Shown here piece by piece: positions 46,721-59,270 of a stretch of DNA of 64,000 nt (its first letter is position 1; each line of letters begins with the position of its first letter). The notes beneath the pieces were generated by a model. It searched no databases, was not told where the DNA came from, and worked only from the letters and a program-made list of their open reading frames with translations. The DNA comes from Campanula takesimana (Eukaryota; Streptophyta; Magnoliopsida; Asterales; Campanulaceae): positions 1 through 64,000 of the forward strand of contig JAOWBW010002540.1 in assembly GCA_026119855.1 (NCBI GenBank). Reading direction: 5' to 3'. Position numbers and translations under genes: made by a program.

Positions 46721-47620
46721 TTTAAGGACATAATTGTAATATTTACTAATAATTAATTTGAAATTTGAAAATTTAAAAAAGAATTCAAGGTTATTTAGGA
46801 GATGATTTGATATTATAGGATTTGACTCAATTAATCAGTCAGGGAATTATTTGAATACCAAATTCTTATTATTTTTTGGCAGGTGAAGAGAACATATTCT
46901 CATTGCCAATGAAAGAAAGGCTATCATCTCACGCAATATATTTATTTATTTTTGACGTAAATCTGTTACCCTACTGGTGCGATTTTCCTCCTCTAAGTTG
47001 AAAAGTTACAAAGTGCTTAATTTAACCATTCTTTCCATAGAAATTAGTTTCTTTGCGGCGGCAGGAGTAAGAGGATTTGAAAACAGTAGAATCTCTTTTT
47101 TTTTTTTTTTTCCAACCGAATTCCCATTTTTGGAAGGATTGGTAGGTTTAATGAAATGTTGATGTTTGTTGACTGTTTGTTTAATGAAATGGAATGAGAG
47201 ATTTGGCATTTTATTTTTTATTATTTACATATCCCTTATATTGAAAAGGAAAATGAAGAACAAAAAGTTGTTTTAAGTATTAATATTTTAATGCATGTAT
47301 AGATTAAAAAAATGGTTATTGTTAATATTTGCAATTACTTAGTTAAATATGTGCAGACTTTGTCATCATTTATCGTCATTGTTAATCTTAAAAAAATAGA
47401 TATGCAACTAATTAAAGGAATCTCAAAAGTTACTAATGGAAATGGTAAAGATATTAAAAATGTGGATTAATTTTAATTAGTACTAGCACTATAATTTTGT
47501 TTTAAGTATTAATATTTTAATGCATGTATAGATAAAAAAAATGGTGAAAATATAGAGAAAATTATTGAGACAAAGTATTATAATGGAAATAATCAAAGTC
47601 CATCAAATTCTTGGAGTATA
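46721..47620. other. AT-rich stretch with a direct repeat
   Basis: No supported gene. A repeat of about 45 bases (TTTTAAGTATTAATATTTTA...) occurs at 47269-47314 and again at 47498-47543. It may be the Helitron-like body. Confidence 0.6.
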
Positions 47621-47854
47621 CTCCTTCTTTCCTGCATGCCTAAATTAGGATTTATGGTCGAGTAATTTATACTTTGACCAACAATTTGAAGGAAAATAAT
47701 TATTTTAATGAAAATCAAATATAATTATTTTGTTTCTTATTGATAACGATACAATAACAATTTATTTTTATTAGTATCATTATTTTTCTTCAAATTATTG
47801 GTCAAAGTATAAATTGCTTGATCAAGAATCTTAATTCGAGCGGGATGAAGGGAG
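47621..47854. mobile_element. Stowaway-type MITE
   Basis: CTCCTTCTTTCCTGCATG and, inverted, CTCCCTTCATCCCGCTCG ends, TA on both sides. The subterminal AATTTATACTTTGACCAA word pairs with its inverse near 47800. Confidence 0.8.
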
Positions 47855-48852
47855 TAATGTATAATATCGCTTCTATGGAGTGACCAAATGACAATGTGAG
47901 AAAGGTTTGTTAAAATTCAAAAGGGAAATGGCAGTTTGAATTATTTTTATTTATTTAAGAATCTTACTTTTCTTTTTGGTCTGTATTAAGGTTCTTATTT
48001 TACTTTATTACCTAAAATGGATCATAGGACTCACCTATCATTCTCACAATAAAAACTTCCTACCCACTTTCTCTTTCCTACTTACTTTTCATACTCACAA
48101 CATTTTACTTTATCTTAATCTCCATACAAAGTCAAACTAAGAACGTTAATTCGAGACATAGGGAGTACTAATAAAGAGGGTATAGTAATCACCAAACAAT
48201 TCAAAATGCCAAATCTCATTAATTAAAGATGCAGAATTCCATTAACAGAATTTTAGTTATTAATTAATAATATTGAAATATCAAATCAAACTATATATAA
48301 CAGTTTTTATAAATTTGCTTAGTGATAAAAGTATTTAAATTTAAACTTGGATTAGTTGGCATAAGTTTTGCAGGAAAAACATACCGCATATTGATTCCCT
48401 CAAATGGCTCAACCGATAGCATACAATACCCAAACCTAAAAAGAAAGACTATGATATTTAATTAAGTTAATTGCATCTACGTCAATTACTCAAATATGAA
48501 GATGAGCTACTAGAAATGGAGAAAGTACCCTCAGTCTTTCAATGCGTTTTGCCACACCCAAGGTAATTTTAATAAATTAGCTTATTAAATTTTGTTTTCG
48601 AGTTGTTTCTCTTTTGACCTTAATTTTCTTTTTTAACTATGTGATTCTTAAGTAATTTTTAGATGGAACCCAGTTTTTTTTAACAATAGAATTTTATTTT
48701 GTTTTATTCTTTATAATTAATTGCATTTTGATTTTTTTTATAATGTTAGAGATTTAAATGTTTTGCTTTGCTTTATAGATTTGATTAAATGTTATCTTTT
48801 TGTCAAAAAAAAGTTTTGCTAACCTACAACTTGATTTGATTGAGAACTTATT
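47855..48852. other. AT-rich stretch, one very degraded MITE
   Basis: Around 47955-48166 a weak inverted match with a GGGAGTA right edge suggests an old Stowaway copy. The rest shows no gene. Confidence 0.4.
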
Positions 48853-50000
48853 TATAACTCAGAAAAAAAATCTAAAAATACTGTTGTATTCGTCTCAATG
48901 CGGGTCAAACCCGTCCGACCTTCCCGTTCCAGCCTCCTTCCCTTCCCCAGATTGTGACATGTGTCACTTAAAAAAAAAAAAACCCTCCAATAACTTTAAA
49001 ATGCTATATCTTGATATTTATAACTCAGAAAAAAAATCTAAAAATACTGCTGTGTTCGTCTCAACGAGACGAATAAAACTACATATGTCATGATATGGTT
49101 TGATTTTTTTTTTTTAAAAAAAACATATTTTTTTACACACAAAAAGTTTGAGTTGCTTGTCAGCTGAGATGTAACACTCTGTTCTGATAAAAGTAACAGT
49201 TTCATCTTCAAAAAGTAACAATTTTTACAGTAAAATGTAACAGCAATTTTACAAAAAAAAATTTAATTGTTTTGATAGTTTTTGTGGTTAAAAAAAATAT
49301 TTGAAGTGTAACAAAGTGAATATATGATTATAATTTTTATATAGATGAATGTAACATTTTTATTTAGTAAATGTTACTTTTCTTCTTTAAAAAAGAGTAA
49401 AAATTCATATATATAATAGAGTTTGCATTTCAATTGTTACTTTCTCAATAAAAAATTGTTACATTTTCAGATATAATATTACATTTAAGAATATAATCTA
49501 TCACAATTGAGGGAAAAAAATATTACATTCATTTTTTATAAAATGTAACATTAGTTTAGTTTTAATCTTATGTTAATTTTGAAAAAAAAAAGTGTTACAT
49601 TTGAAAAAAAGAGTGTTACATTCTTTTATAAAAAGTGTGACATTAGTTTAGTTGTCAATCTTTATGTTATCTTAATCTATTGCAGCAAAATTGTGGTACA
49701 TTTTTTAAAAAAAGTGTTACATTTGAAAAAAAAAAGTGTTACATTTGAAAAAAAGAGTGTTACATTACTTTTTAAAAAGTGTGACATTGGTTTAGTTGTC
49801 AATTTTTATGTTATATTTAATCTATTGCAGCAAAACTGTGGTACATTTTGAAGAAAAAAAGTGTTACATTTGGAAAAAAAAGTGTTACATTTCGTTATAA
49901 TAAGTGTTACTTTTATTGGGAGGAAAAAAAGTTGGGGGTGGAAAAAAATCTCAGCAAAAAAAAAATGAAAAAGAAGAAGGTCGGCTCCGTGCGGCGGTTG
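48853..50000. repeat. GTTAC-rich repetitive block
   Basis: A direct repeat of about 48 bases (48853-48900 and 49019-49066), each copy ending in CGTCTCAA, the second followed by GAGACG so that it folds. Then comes a long run of GTAAC/GTTACATT words. A tandem unit of about 145 bases is repeated across 49590-49900 (for example GTGTGACATT at 49636 and 49781). The composition resembles the middle of 36251-37268. Probably one more member of that hairpin-ended class. Confidence 0.55.
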
Positions 50001-50072
50001 CACAGGAGACCGCCCAAAAAATTAAGGGATAATTGAATGAAAGAGAAGATTAATAAAAGGAATAAAATTAAG

Positions 50073-50226
50073 GGCACAAAAAATGCACAAAATTTTGCTC
50101 ACAAAATCTTAATGTAATGATTTTATTGGTTTTAAGTAGAGTGTGACGGGTCCATTATCGATGAAACCAATAAAATATCGCCACCTCATTGTGTGAGTAA
50201 AATTTTGTAAGCTTATTGTGTGCCCC
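50073..50226. mobile_element. Tourist-type (PIF/Harbinger) MITE
   Basis: GGGCACA...TGTGCCCC ends flanked by TAA on both sides. The centre CCAATAAAATATCGCCA is shared with 53785-53955. Confidence 0.75.
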
Positions 50227-50681
50227 TAACATTGCTCTAATAAAAGAGAAAAAGAGATAATTAAAAGAAAGAATATAGAAAGGTGGAAGTTGGGACATTT
50301 GGGGACCAACACCTATGTAAGGGGATGAAATTCTATGTCGTCTGGATTCCATTTCTGAAATTCTTTTTGGTTTTTTAGTGCTTCTGTTAATTTGGTAATT
50401 AAGATTTGCATTGAACCATAAATATTTGAAAATGCTTGTCTATTAAACAAGGGATAAGATAAGACTTCACTCTTACTTTCGACTTTTGTTGCATCTTATC
50501 TTTTAAATCTTCCACTGGCCGATTTAGAATGTCTTTGATAGTGGGTGAATAATTTTTAATGCAAATTTCAAATCAAATTTTTTTGCACCTTAACACTAAT
50601 AAAAGCAAACCCTAGATGGCTACATATCAATCAATATGCAGCAAGAGGAGATGAGAGACTTGAGGATTGAGATGTTTGTGG

Positions 50682-51281
50682 TAGGGATGACCAAACACGG
50701 TCCCGGTTACGGTTTCGGTTCCGGTTCAGGAAAAGCTTGAATCGTAACCGAACCGTTTCTCTTCTGGTTACGGTTACGGTTCGGAATTGCCGGTTCACGG
50801 TTCAGAACCGCCGATCCACAGTTTCCTTTTTTTTTTTTAAAAATATTTTTTTTTAACAAAAAAAACTATTATAATAATATTTTATTGCCGGTTTTTTATA
50901 CAAAAAGGTATAGAAAAAACGTTTAAAAAATTAAAGAGGTTCGTCCCTCTTTTCTTTTATATACTCAATAAATTTTTATTATTTTTATTCACTGAATTTG
51001 GCTAAAAATTCAGTCAAAACTCAATTTTTCTTGTCAATATTCCGTTAGTAACTGTTAATTCTAATGATACCGTTAAAAATCTAACGATTTTGACGGTTTC
51101 CTAACGGTTTCGATAACGGTTTCGGTTCGGTCTAGGCGGTTCATGGCCGTTCGGAACCGTTGGTTCACGGTTTTCAGAGGGGATGAACCGGCCCGTGTTA
51201 CAAACGATTCCGGTTTTCGTCAAGGTTCAAGGCGGTTCCGGGCTTTTTGGTCCCGGTTCCGATTCGGTTTGGCCATCCCTA
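50682..51281. mobile_element. hAT-type MITE rich in CGGTT words
   Basis: The ends TAGGGATGACCAAA and, inverted, TAGGGATGGCCAAA are flanked by a perfect eight-base duplication GTTTGTGG (50674-50681 and 51282-51289). Length 600. Both ends are dense in CGGTTCGG/CGGTTACGG words. Same family ends as 35791-36141. Confidence 0.88.
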
Positions 51282-51296
51282 GTTTGTGGTTCGGGG

Positions 51297-51869
51297 TGTT
51301 GGAAATTTTAGTGGACTATACATTGTACATATATAATAATAAAGTATTTGGGCACGCAGACGTGTGTGCATTACGAGTTAATCGCATAGGACATATTATT
51401 ATAAAGTAAGTTTGGCCTAATTAAAGTGATCGAATAAAGTTAGGGGGCCTTAAGTCATCATCTTCTAGAAGTATGGAGTTTATTGTGTAAGTGTGTAGGG
51501 ACCAGATTGTATTATAAATAGATGAGGGACCTATTTATAAATACTATTAATGGATGCATCCTTTCATCCTAACGGATGTGACTATTCATAACGGATGCAT
51601 TCTAATTATAAATAGGGGTCGGTTCCCCAATTGAACGTATCCTACTATAGACTCTTGTATCCCTTCAATAGAGAGACTATCAAACGAAGTGTACGGATCA
51701 ACTGGAAGATCGATCATAGGCTTGTTTAAGGCTTCCGCTCAATCTTTAACGGATTAATCAAGTCTTCCGTTAAAGTTCGTCGTTAATAACGAATCAAGGT
51801 ACGCTTCCGCTTTTATGATTTTTGTACTCATTGAATTGAATTTGATTGGTATAAGGAAATCTCCCAACA
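51297..51869 (+). repeat. Ty1/copia LTR (5' LTR position)
   Basis: TGTTGGAAATTTTAG start, CCCAACA end, followed by a primer site. A TATAAATAGGG box lies at about 51600-51610. It begins seven bases after the hAT duplication. No gag was found downstream, so the element is a remnant. Confidence 0.75.
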
Positions 51870-51871
51870 AG

Positions 51872-51883
51872 TGGTACCAGAGC
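51872..51883 (+). other. Primer binding site of the copia remnant
   Basis: TGGTACCAGAGC, one base away from the usual TGGTATCAGAGC. It follows the LTR by two bases. Confidence 0.75.
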
Positions 51884-53168
51884 CACTCCAGTTTCAATTA
51901 TTTGAGATTTGGTTCCAAATGTTGGAAAAATAGTGTTTTTTGTATTATGTGAAGGAAATATGATTTATTTCCGTGATATATATTTTGTCAAATGACAAAA
52001 TTAATTGTGGGTTTGTGTTTAGCTCCATGAAAACATTGAGATAATGTATTTATTTGTCAAATTTTGTGTTTGGATGAATAAGACTTTAAGGCTTGAAGTT
52101 GGGAAAATAGTTCATCTCATTTGAGCTAGAATGTCAAGTGACTAGTTCATCTCATTTGAACTAGAATGTCAAGTGACTAGCCTTATCTCCAAAATTAATA
52201 AAGGACATATGGATTGAGTTTATCTTTTGATTAATTTGAGAGATTGAATGGTTCTTGGTTGGACTATAAAAGGAGCAACAACCATTTGTGATCATACAAT
52301 AGAAGTAACACAAAAAGATACACAAAAAATGTTCCAACAATATCCACATCCATCCTTTCGTTGCATTTTTGATCATCTCTTCCTTTTGGCCTCCTATATT
52401 GTATTTGGTGGTGATACTGTCCAGACACTGAATTCACTTCGCCGGAGTCTCTTAGTGCAAGGAAGCATCCGGTTCATGCGAGTTATCCTGGGAGACTAGC
52501 GTCCGACGACAACCTCAAGCATTCATAGTGAGGGGGCGAATAAGTCTTAAGGACAGTGTGTTCAACACACGGCTCGGCACAAAACATTAAGTCTAGTTTA
52601 TGTTTATCTATTCTCCAGTTTATTAATTTATTTATTTATTATTTATTCTGTAATTCGAGTTTTTTTTTTTGTAGAATTTTCCTAACACCAAATTCATTTA
52701 CATGATAATTAAGTATGCGGTTGTTGCTTTTGTTATCCGCGACACTGATTTGAATCTACCATATAGACAACCAAAATTTGATTCTCTTATTTAATGATTG
52801 AATTGCAATACGGTGGCAGTATGTTTTGTTACTCCATGAATTGTTTCGGTGTCGGCGTCTTGATGTCGGAGTCATACAGTAAATTACTGTATGACTCCGA
52901 TATCAAATAAAAATTTACTAGTGTATTTCTTTTGAAAATTTAGAGTATTAGTGCAATATTTTAGACTTTGCCCCCCTTTGTTTAAAAAAATAAATACATT
53001 ACCCATTTAAAGGTGTTATGCCATTTTGCCCCCCTTGTGAAAAATTTCTAGGTCCGCCACTGCAGTAATAGTGGTGAATTGATATTTTCTACAGTTAAGT
53101 ATTTTGTTCATCACTTATTTTCTTAAGTTCGATACATCGTTGGCTTTTTCCACACAGTAATTCATATA
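51884..53168. other. Copia remnant leader and unassigned sequence
   Basis: No gag or pol homology was seen. Near 52840-52900 a GTCGGAGTCATACAGTAAAT inverted word makes a small hairpin. Near 53040-53062 GGTCCGCCACTGC is a typical hAT MITE end without a visible partner. Confidence 0.5.
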
Positions 53169-53447
53169 CTCCATCCGTCCCACTAAGAGTGAGACTTATT
53201 TCCCTTTTGGGCCGTCCCACTTAAAGTGAGACTACCCAAAATGGAAATGTTTTAATATACTTATATTCATCATTCCCCACTATTTAAACCCACTCATTCT
53301 ATCTCTTCATTTTCCACCACTCATTTTATTCAACCAACACTACTATTTACCCCACTCATTCTCTCTCTTCATTTTCTACCACATATATATCACTTTATCT
53401 TAAATATCGTGCCCACTCCTCTAGTCTCACTCTCTATGGGACGGAGG
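53169..53447. mobile_element. Stowaway-type MITE
   Basis: CTCCATCCGTCCCACTAAGA and, inverted, CCTCCGTCCCATAGAGAGTG ends, TA on both sides, 279 bases. The GTGAGACT subterminal words match the MITE at 25472-26473. Confidence 0.8.
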
Positions 53448-54700
53448 TATATAAATATATATGTATATTACAATCAAATAAAGGCTTTTCTGAAATTATT
53501 TTGGAACTAATCTCTTTGTTGATGAATACAAATTGTTGAACCTGATTATTATTTGGTTTTCAACCATAACCGGTGCCTTGCTGCTGAAGTTGCTTAACGG
53601 TAAGTAAAGATACAGGTTTCGATTTTGGTGTCCGTACGCTTTAAACATTATGCCTTGCAATTTGAATATTTATGTTATCATTCATGAGTTTATAGGTTTC
53701 AATGGCAGTGCATATACCTGGTTTTGATAAAGTGCATTGAATTATTTTGGTTTCAACAATTTCTGTCGGGAAATAATAAAGTTATAAAAAATGGCTACAA
53801 AATGTGGCTTACAAAATGAGGTGTCATAATTGTATTGGTGCTTTTAATATGAGTGTGCCGGGTCCACTATCGATGTGACCAATAAAATATCGCCATCACC
53901 ACTTGTATCCTTCATTTTATAAACTTCTTTTGTAAGTCTAGCATTGCCCATTTTTGTCAACCTACTTGACCAAGTTACCAAGTTAATGTTGAAAGTACAG
54001 TTTATTTATTCATTTAAATTTAAGCTAATTTATGGTAATGGAATTTAATTTGTTATGGAATTAACAAATTAAATCTTAGAATGCTAATTTGATATGTTTG
54101 GTATTGACTCCGGTCAAAACTTGAAGTGGTTTCATTATAGTTTTATGACTGTTCATAATAGAAGATGATGTCTCATAATTGCCATGAGTTTGAGACTGTT
54201 TATATAAAGTTGACATGGGTTTACAATTCATAATTCTTGTAAATTCGTCTGCCTAACGCCACTTCCTGAAGCCTTTAGTTTCATGGTGTTTCTTTAGCTA
54301 TTTGATGCCTTTTGGTTATTTGAATTTATACTTTTATGAGTTTAATAGTATAAAATATTCCATTGCTATAAATACAATAACATAAATTTGGCATACTATT
54401 ATTAATAGCATATATTTGGATTTTCAATATTTTTCATGCTAGAAAATTATAGTTTAGTCATGTTCGAATTTATGGTATTTCAGTCTTTGTTTGAGGAAAT
54501 CTTGTATTTCATATTATATAGTCTAATTAGCAAGTCACCAAAGTGGCCTCTCCTATTTAGATTTTTTTTTTTTTAATTTTGATATACATTGGGTTGTTAA
54601 TATTTTGTAAGTAATAGTCGGCCCAAAGGATGATTATTATTTGTAAAAATATTAACTTATTACAATTATGGTATTTTGTGTTTAATTTTCATTCAAACAA
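53448..54700. other. Unassigned AT-rich stretch with one Tourist-type MITE
   Basis: No gene seen. The MITE at 53785-53955 is listed separately. TAGTCGGCCCAAAGGATG near 54615 is a weak early copy of the repeat that flanks the TRIM. Confidence 0.5.
53785..53955. mobile_element. Tourist-type MITE, same family as 50073-50226
   Basis: It shares the core GGTCCACTATCGATG...CCAATAAAATATCGCCA with the copy at 50073. The end GGGCAATGCTAGACTTACAA is visible inverted at the right; the left end is worn. Edges approximate. Confidence 0.55.
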
Positions 54701-54739
54701 TGATCATACTAAAGGAAGGTTGTTGTTTGGTAGAATTTC

Positions 54740-54840
54740 AAACATACTTGTAGTGATAAATATGTGACAATTGGTAGGTGTTCATGTAGGTATTGAGTCG
54801 GTCCAAAGAAAGGCTCAATATTTGACAAGATTTTATTGTC
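54740..54840 (+). repeat. Direct repeat flanking the TRIM, left copy
   Basis: GAGTCGGTCCAAAGAAAGGCTC and the surrounding roughly 100 bases recur at 55740-55850 in the same direction. The TRIM inserted between them or at the edge of one copy. Confidence 0.8.
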
Positions 54841-54845
54841 AATAT

Positions 54846-55729
54846 TCTTAGAATTAGAGATGGGGTAAGAAGAAGCGAGAGGCCCAAGTGTTAGCATGGG
54901 CTGGACTGGGCCGGCAATGGACTGTATTAGAGGTTCCACCTTAAAACCAATTGGTGATAAGGGGAGTAACTCCTCAAGTCTATATACCGGTCCATGTTTC
55001 TCTCTTTAGAAGATGTGGGATAATTGTCTCTTACACGCCCCCTCACGTGTAGCCGGGCTTTGCCAAGGCTTACAACGTGGACTTGTTAATCGGGTGGCGC
55101 GGAGCATAATCGTGGGCCGTTGGGCCTGCACATGTCCCATGTAGAAGCAACGGAAGTCAGGCCACCATAGATCGGTGGCTCTGATACCATCTTAGAATTA
55201 GAGATGGGGTAAGAAGAAGCCAGAGGCCCGATGTTAGCATGGGCTGGACTGGGCCGGCAATGGACTATGTTGGAGGTTCCACCTTAAAACCAATTGGTGA
55301 TAAGGGGAGTAACTCCTCAAGTCTATATACAGGTCCATGTTTCTCTCTTTAGAAGATGTGGGATAATTGGTGATAAGGGGAGTAGCCCATGTGCAAGAGC
55401 CACCGATCTATGGTGGCCTGACTTCCGCTGCTTCTACATGGGACACGTGCAGGCCCAACGGCCCACGATGCTGCTCCGCGCCACCCGATTGATAAGTCCA
55501 CGTTAAGCCTTGGCAAAGCCCGCTACACGTGAGGGGGCGTGTAAGAGACAATTATCCCACATCTTCTAAAGAGAGAAACATGGACCGGTATATAGACTTG
55601 AGGAGTTACTCCCCTTATCACCAATTGGTTTTAAGGTGGAACCTCCAACATAGTCCATTGCCGGCCCAGTCCAGCCCATGCTAACACTCGGGCCTCTCGC
55701 TTCTTCTTACCCCATCTCTAATTCTAAGA
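54846..55729. mobile_element. Rearranged TRIM with three LTR copies, one inverted
   Basis: A repeat of about 190 bases occurs at 54846-55035 and 55190-55366 (same direction, the second truncated) and at 55540-55729 (inverted). The internal unit with a minus-strand primer site (TGGTATCAGAGCC, 55177-55189) and a CGCCCCCTCACG polypurine complement (55036-55047) lies between the first two. An inverted copy (55386-55539) precedes the third. The whole is flanked by AATAT (54841-54845 and 55730-55734). There is no coding capacity, as in TRIM retrotransposons. Confidence 0.82.
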
Positions 55730-55739
55730 AATATTTGAT

Positions 55740-55850
55740 CACTAAGCTTGTTGTGTTAAACATGTGACGATTGTTAAGTATCCATGTGGGTACGGAGTCG
55801 GTCCAAAGAAATGCTCCATACTTGACCGGATTTATTGTCAATGTTTGTCC
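55740..55850 (+). repeat. Direct repeat flanking the TRIM, right copy
   Basis: Carries GGAGTCGGTCCAAAGAAATG and TTATTGTCAATGTTT, the partner of 54740-54840, with roughly one change in eight bases. Confidence 0.8.
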
Positions 55851-56544
55851 ACTTAAATAAGAAAGTCACTCGCAAGTTAATTTATGTCCAAAGACTATAA
55901 TTTATGTTGCACCAATTTCTTTTAATAAGATCATAAAATTCGAACATGTTTTGGTGATGGTTATATGTAAGTGTATGTGGTTTGTATTTTGTTCTCTATT
56001 TTGTTAACATCAACTCGATCCTCATGTTGAGTGAGAGAAATATAAGGTCTAGAAAGTCAACATGATGATTATTTCTGGATGTAGAGAATAAATGATTGTG
56101 TGCTTACATATATATAAAGTCAGATAATAAGGATGAGATCATTTGGTATTTGGATTGCCAAGATGCATCAAATCAGGAACATGACTATGAAATGTTGTTG
56201 TTATGGTTTATGGCATTGTGATGCCACTAAAGTTATTTTGTGACAACAATTTGGTACTCTTTAAATAAAGTGATTCAGAGTGGACAAAGTTGTATTGAGT
56301 ATATTGGGATTAACACCATGATTGCCGATGCACATCTTAAGTTAACACCAAAAGTTTTCAAGAATATTTATTTTATGGGTGTTTACAATTAAGTAAGCCT
56401 TGATTCAGTGGGAGTTTTCTCATACATTAAGGATTCATTGTCATGACATTAAGTATTTGAATTCAGTTTGAGATATTGAGGTATTAAGGTATTCAGTTAT
56501 TTCAACACTTTGAATATGTGGTTGATCTCATAAGGTTGTGCCTG
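55851..56544. other. Unassigned sequence, possibly old copia interior
   Basis: AT-rich. CAGTGGGAG near 56408 and the LTR-like start at 56545 hint at a worn copia 3' end, but no protein motif survives. Confidence 0.35.
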
Positions 56545-56760
56545 TTGGAAATAGACATGTGTGGATCACATTTGATGTAATTTCCATTCTACACATCCAT
56601 ACTTGATCCATGTCATTTAGTTGATTAATACATGTGACCACTGATGGGTTTAGTTACGATTAATGTGACGACTACCCCTTTAATCCTTATAAATATCAAA
56701 TTAATTGTACAAATTAAGTTTTTATAGACACACATGCATTTTCGATCTCTCCATATAAAC
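56545..56760 (+). repeat. Copia LTR-like start
   Basis: TGTTGGAAATAGACATGTG with a CTTATAAATATC box about 145 bases on (56688-56699). This looks like the U3-R part of a copia LTR. The other edge was not found. Confidence 0.4.
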
Positions 56761-56914
56761 TTTTATTAAAAAAAAAAAAAAAATCCTCCATATATTTGTA
56801 AATTACTAATTGATAAATTAAAAGATTATTACTTTATACTATCTATCCTTCGAATAGTATTTTACATTTTTTTTATATTCATTAATTATCAAATGATATG
56901 TCAATACTCTAGAC

Positions 56915-56931
56915 CCCGTGCGAAGCACGGG
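56915..56931. mobile_element. Helitron-like 3' hairpin
   Basis: CCCGTG-CGAAG-CACGGG is the type of stem-loop found just before the CTRR end of plant Helitrons. A clean CTRR end does not follow at once (CTAG is at 56951), so this may be a remnant. Confidence 0.5.
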
Positions 56932-56958
56932 TTATGAAAGAAATTAGCAGCTAGGACT

Positions 56959-57669
56959 GTTCTGGAAAACAACCACTTGACAGGACACTTGTGATCAAAG
57001 ATGATCACACAAGTGACAACACAACTGTCCTATCAACTGGCGACGAAAAGAGTAAATGCAGCGGAATTTTAAAGACAAAAATTAAACACTTCAGCAAGAA
57101 TTACTTGCTGGAAAACTTTCATTAATAAAGAGGTCTTGCTGAATACAAGACAATGAAAGAAACAAACAACGTAAAGATCAAACTATTCTAGATCACTAGA
57201 ACTCACAAAAACACTCAAACACCTTGAAGTCTTGATGAACAAGAACTTCAAGAACACAAGGACTCTTTCACAAACGAAAATCGCACTCTCTGAATTTCAG
57301 AATCCGTAATTCATGACTGAATATGTACGGCTTCTTATAGACACGGGATTGAGAAGTTTTCTTGGAGAGGTGATCTTCTTGGATGTCAATCTTTAATGCC
57401 ATCCAATCATTCCATATGAAGAGAGTCCATATTTACCTAAAATACAAAACGATAACTACCAAAGATAAACATTAGTAGGTTAGTCAAGTAAATCAAAATC
57501 AATATCCTAAAATAAACTACTCCTAATATAAATAATTATTTAAACTATAATTGAATGAAACTAAATATACACATAATTATTAAATTAAATAAACTCTAAA
57601 TATATACATTAATTAAATCAGAATCACAAAGATATAAAATAAAATATAAGAGTATTTCATACTCTTTCA
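56959..57669 (-). repeat. Probable SIRE-type copia LTR (3' LTR position)
   Basis: The right edge CATACTCTTTCA is followed by ATCTCCCCCTATC, which on the minus strand is a GATAGGGGGAGAT polypurine tract like that of element A. The left edge TGTTCTGGAAAAC is a guess. A minus-strand TATAAGAAG box lies near 57335. About 710 bases. Confidence 0.5.
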
Positions 57670-58540
57670 ATCTCCCCCTATCTTTGTGGTTCTGATCAAA
57701 ATATCCAAAACAATAATCTTTCCCCCTGAATTTTAACAATGGATTCTACTCCCCCTAAATACATCTTTAGAACACATCTTTCTCCCCCTGAATATGAAGA
57801 CCACATCTTTCTCCCGCTTTTTGAGAAGAACCATCAAACGCAAAGAAAGAAAATTGTGAATATCTTTCACTCCCCCTAAATTCGAATCTCCTCAACAAAA
57901 ATACCTCTAAGAGCATCATCAATCTCAACTTATATCACAGCAAACCTTTATAGACCAGAGAGTTTTGTAGAAGATGTACTTACCCCTTAAAACAGTAGCA
58001 GACTTACCAATTGACTGTCCAGTTGAGTGACCAGTTGTCCGCACAGTTGCACGAACAAGTTGCTTAGCACCGGCTGGATGCTTAACAACAAAATATGCCT
58101 GAGCTTGATCAGAGCAGCGGCAAACAATCATTTTGAGTCACAATCACTTAGTGTTTCTTCTGAATTCTCGGATATTTCTGCAAAAATGTAAGAGAGAGTG
58201 CATTTGCAGAATAGGAACAAGATGAGATGAGAGAAATGTAGCTAGAAAATATGAGGAAGAAGATATACTCAACCATAATTCACAACCATATTTGACATGG
58301 AGGAAATATCAAGGGAGGACAATGATTCTTCCTAAGAACTCGAGATGGCCAAGGAGTAGGGAGAACCGAGTGACTTTGAAGTACCCATTTGAATTCCAAA
58401 ACAACCAAGGATTTTGATTTTAAAAATCAAACTTTTTCCATGTTTTGTGATAAATTGTCTATCCCAGAATTAGAACTTGCCAAATTCAACTGAATCCATT
58501 TATCCATAATGTACCATAAATTCCACCAACTGCACAATGA
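57670..58540 (-). other. Remnant interior of the SIRE-type element
   Basis: On the minus strand this should be the last part of an element interior. It holds repeated CTCCCCCTAAAT/CTCCCCCTGAAT words (57725-57900), so the polypurine-like word is repeated at least five times. One short frame (58131-57925, starting MIVCRCSDQ) has no recognised family. Confidence 0.45.
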
Positions 58541-59075
58541 AACTTGAACATCACGCCATTAGATTATCGTTTATCACATGAAAAGCATCAATTTTTAACA
58601 CATAAGAACAACAATTCAATTTGCCGATGGAAATACCAAGGAGAGAAGAAACCTAGAAAAAAATGCCTAAAAACATACAAGAGGAGATTGTCTCAATTTT
58701 GGTGTGACATAGAATGGTCAACTCAGATCATGACTCGGTTTCAACTCACAAGAATTCAATGGGTAGTATATTTTATCTTTGTCATTTCAAAACTTTCATG
58801 ATAAAATGGAAAAAAAAAATAAAAAAATCATGTACATACCAAATAAAGGAAGGTCAGACCTAAAAAATTAAGGCTAAACAATAATATACACCAATGACCA
58901 CCTTACACAACTTGTGAGGAATCTTCCCCACTATCTTCAACTATGATTCTCCGGATCAAAATTGAAATTTAAATTTTATGATCGCTATTGTTAGAGTTGC
59001 CCTAATTATCATATTTCGCTCTATAATTAGTTGTTATGCTACAGAGTAGTCTCCACACTATTATTTAGTTGTTGT
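58541..59075. other. Unassigned AT-rich stretch
   Basis: A frame of 85 codons at 58544 shows no family features and unfavourable composition. Nothing else seen. Confidence 0.5.
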
Positions 59076-59270
59076 CAGAGGCAAACCCAAGGCTAATTAA
59101 AGGGGTGGTAGTGAACCCCACTAATCATGTGTGTGATTTAGTGGTTTTGTTTTTAGGACTTTAAGTTGAAGGTCGTGGGTTTGAGTCTCATATCATGCAT
59201 TAATTTTTTTCACACAAAATTTTATAGTGTATTTGTGCACCCCTCACAAAATGCTCCAGGTCTGCCCCTG
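59076..59270. mobile_element. hAT-type MITE
   Basis: CAGAGGCAAACC and, inverted, CAGGGGCAGACC ends. The eight-base flanks GTTGTTGT and ATTGTTGT match at seven positions. Confidence 0.65.

Noticed and set aside
50155..50352. 65-codon minus-strand frame overlapping the Tourist MITE
   Set aside because: It overlaps transposon ends and lacks any family resemblance.
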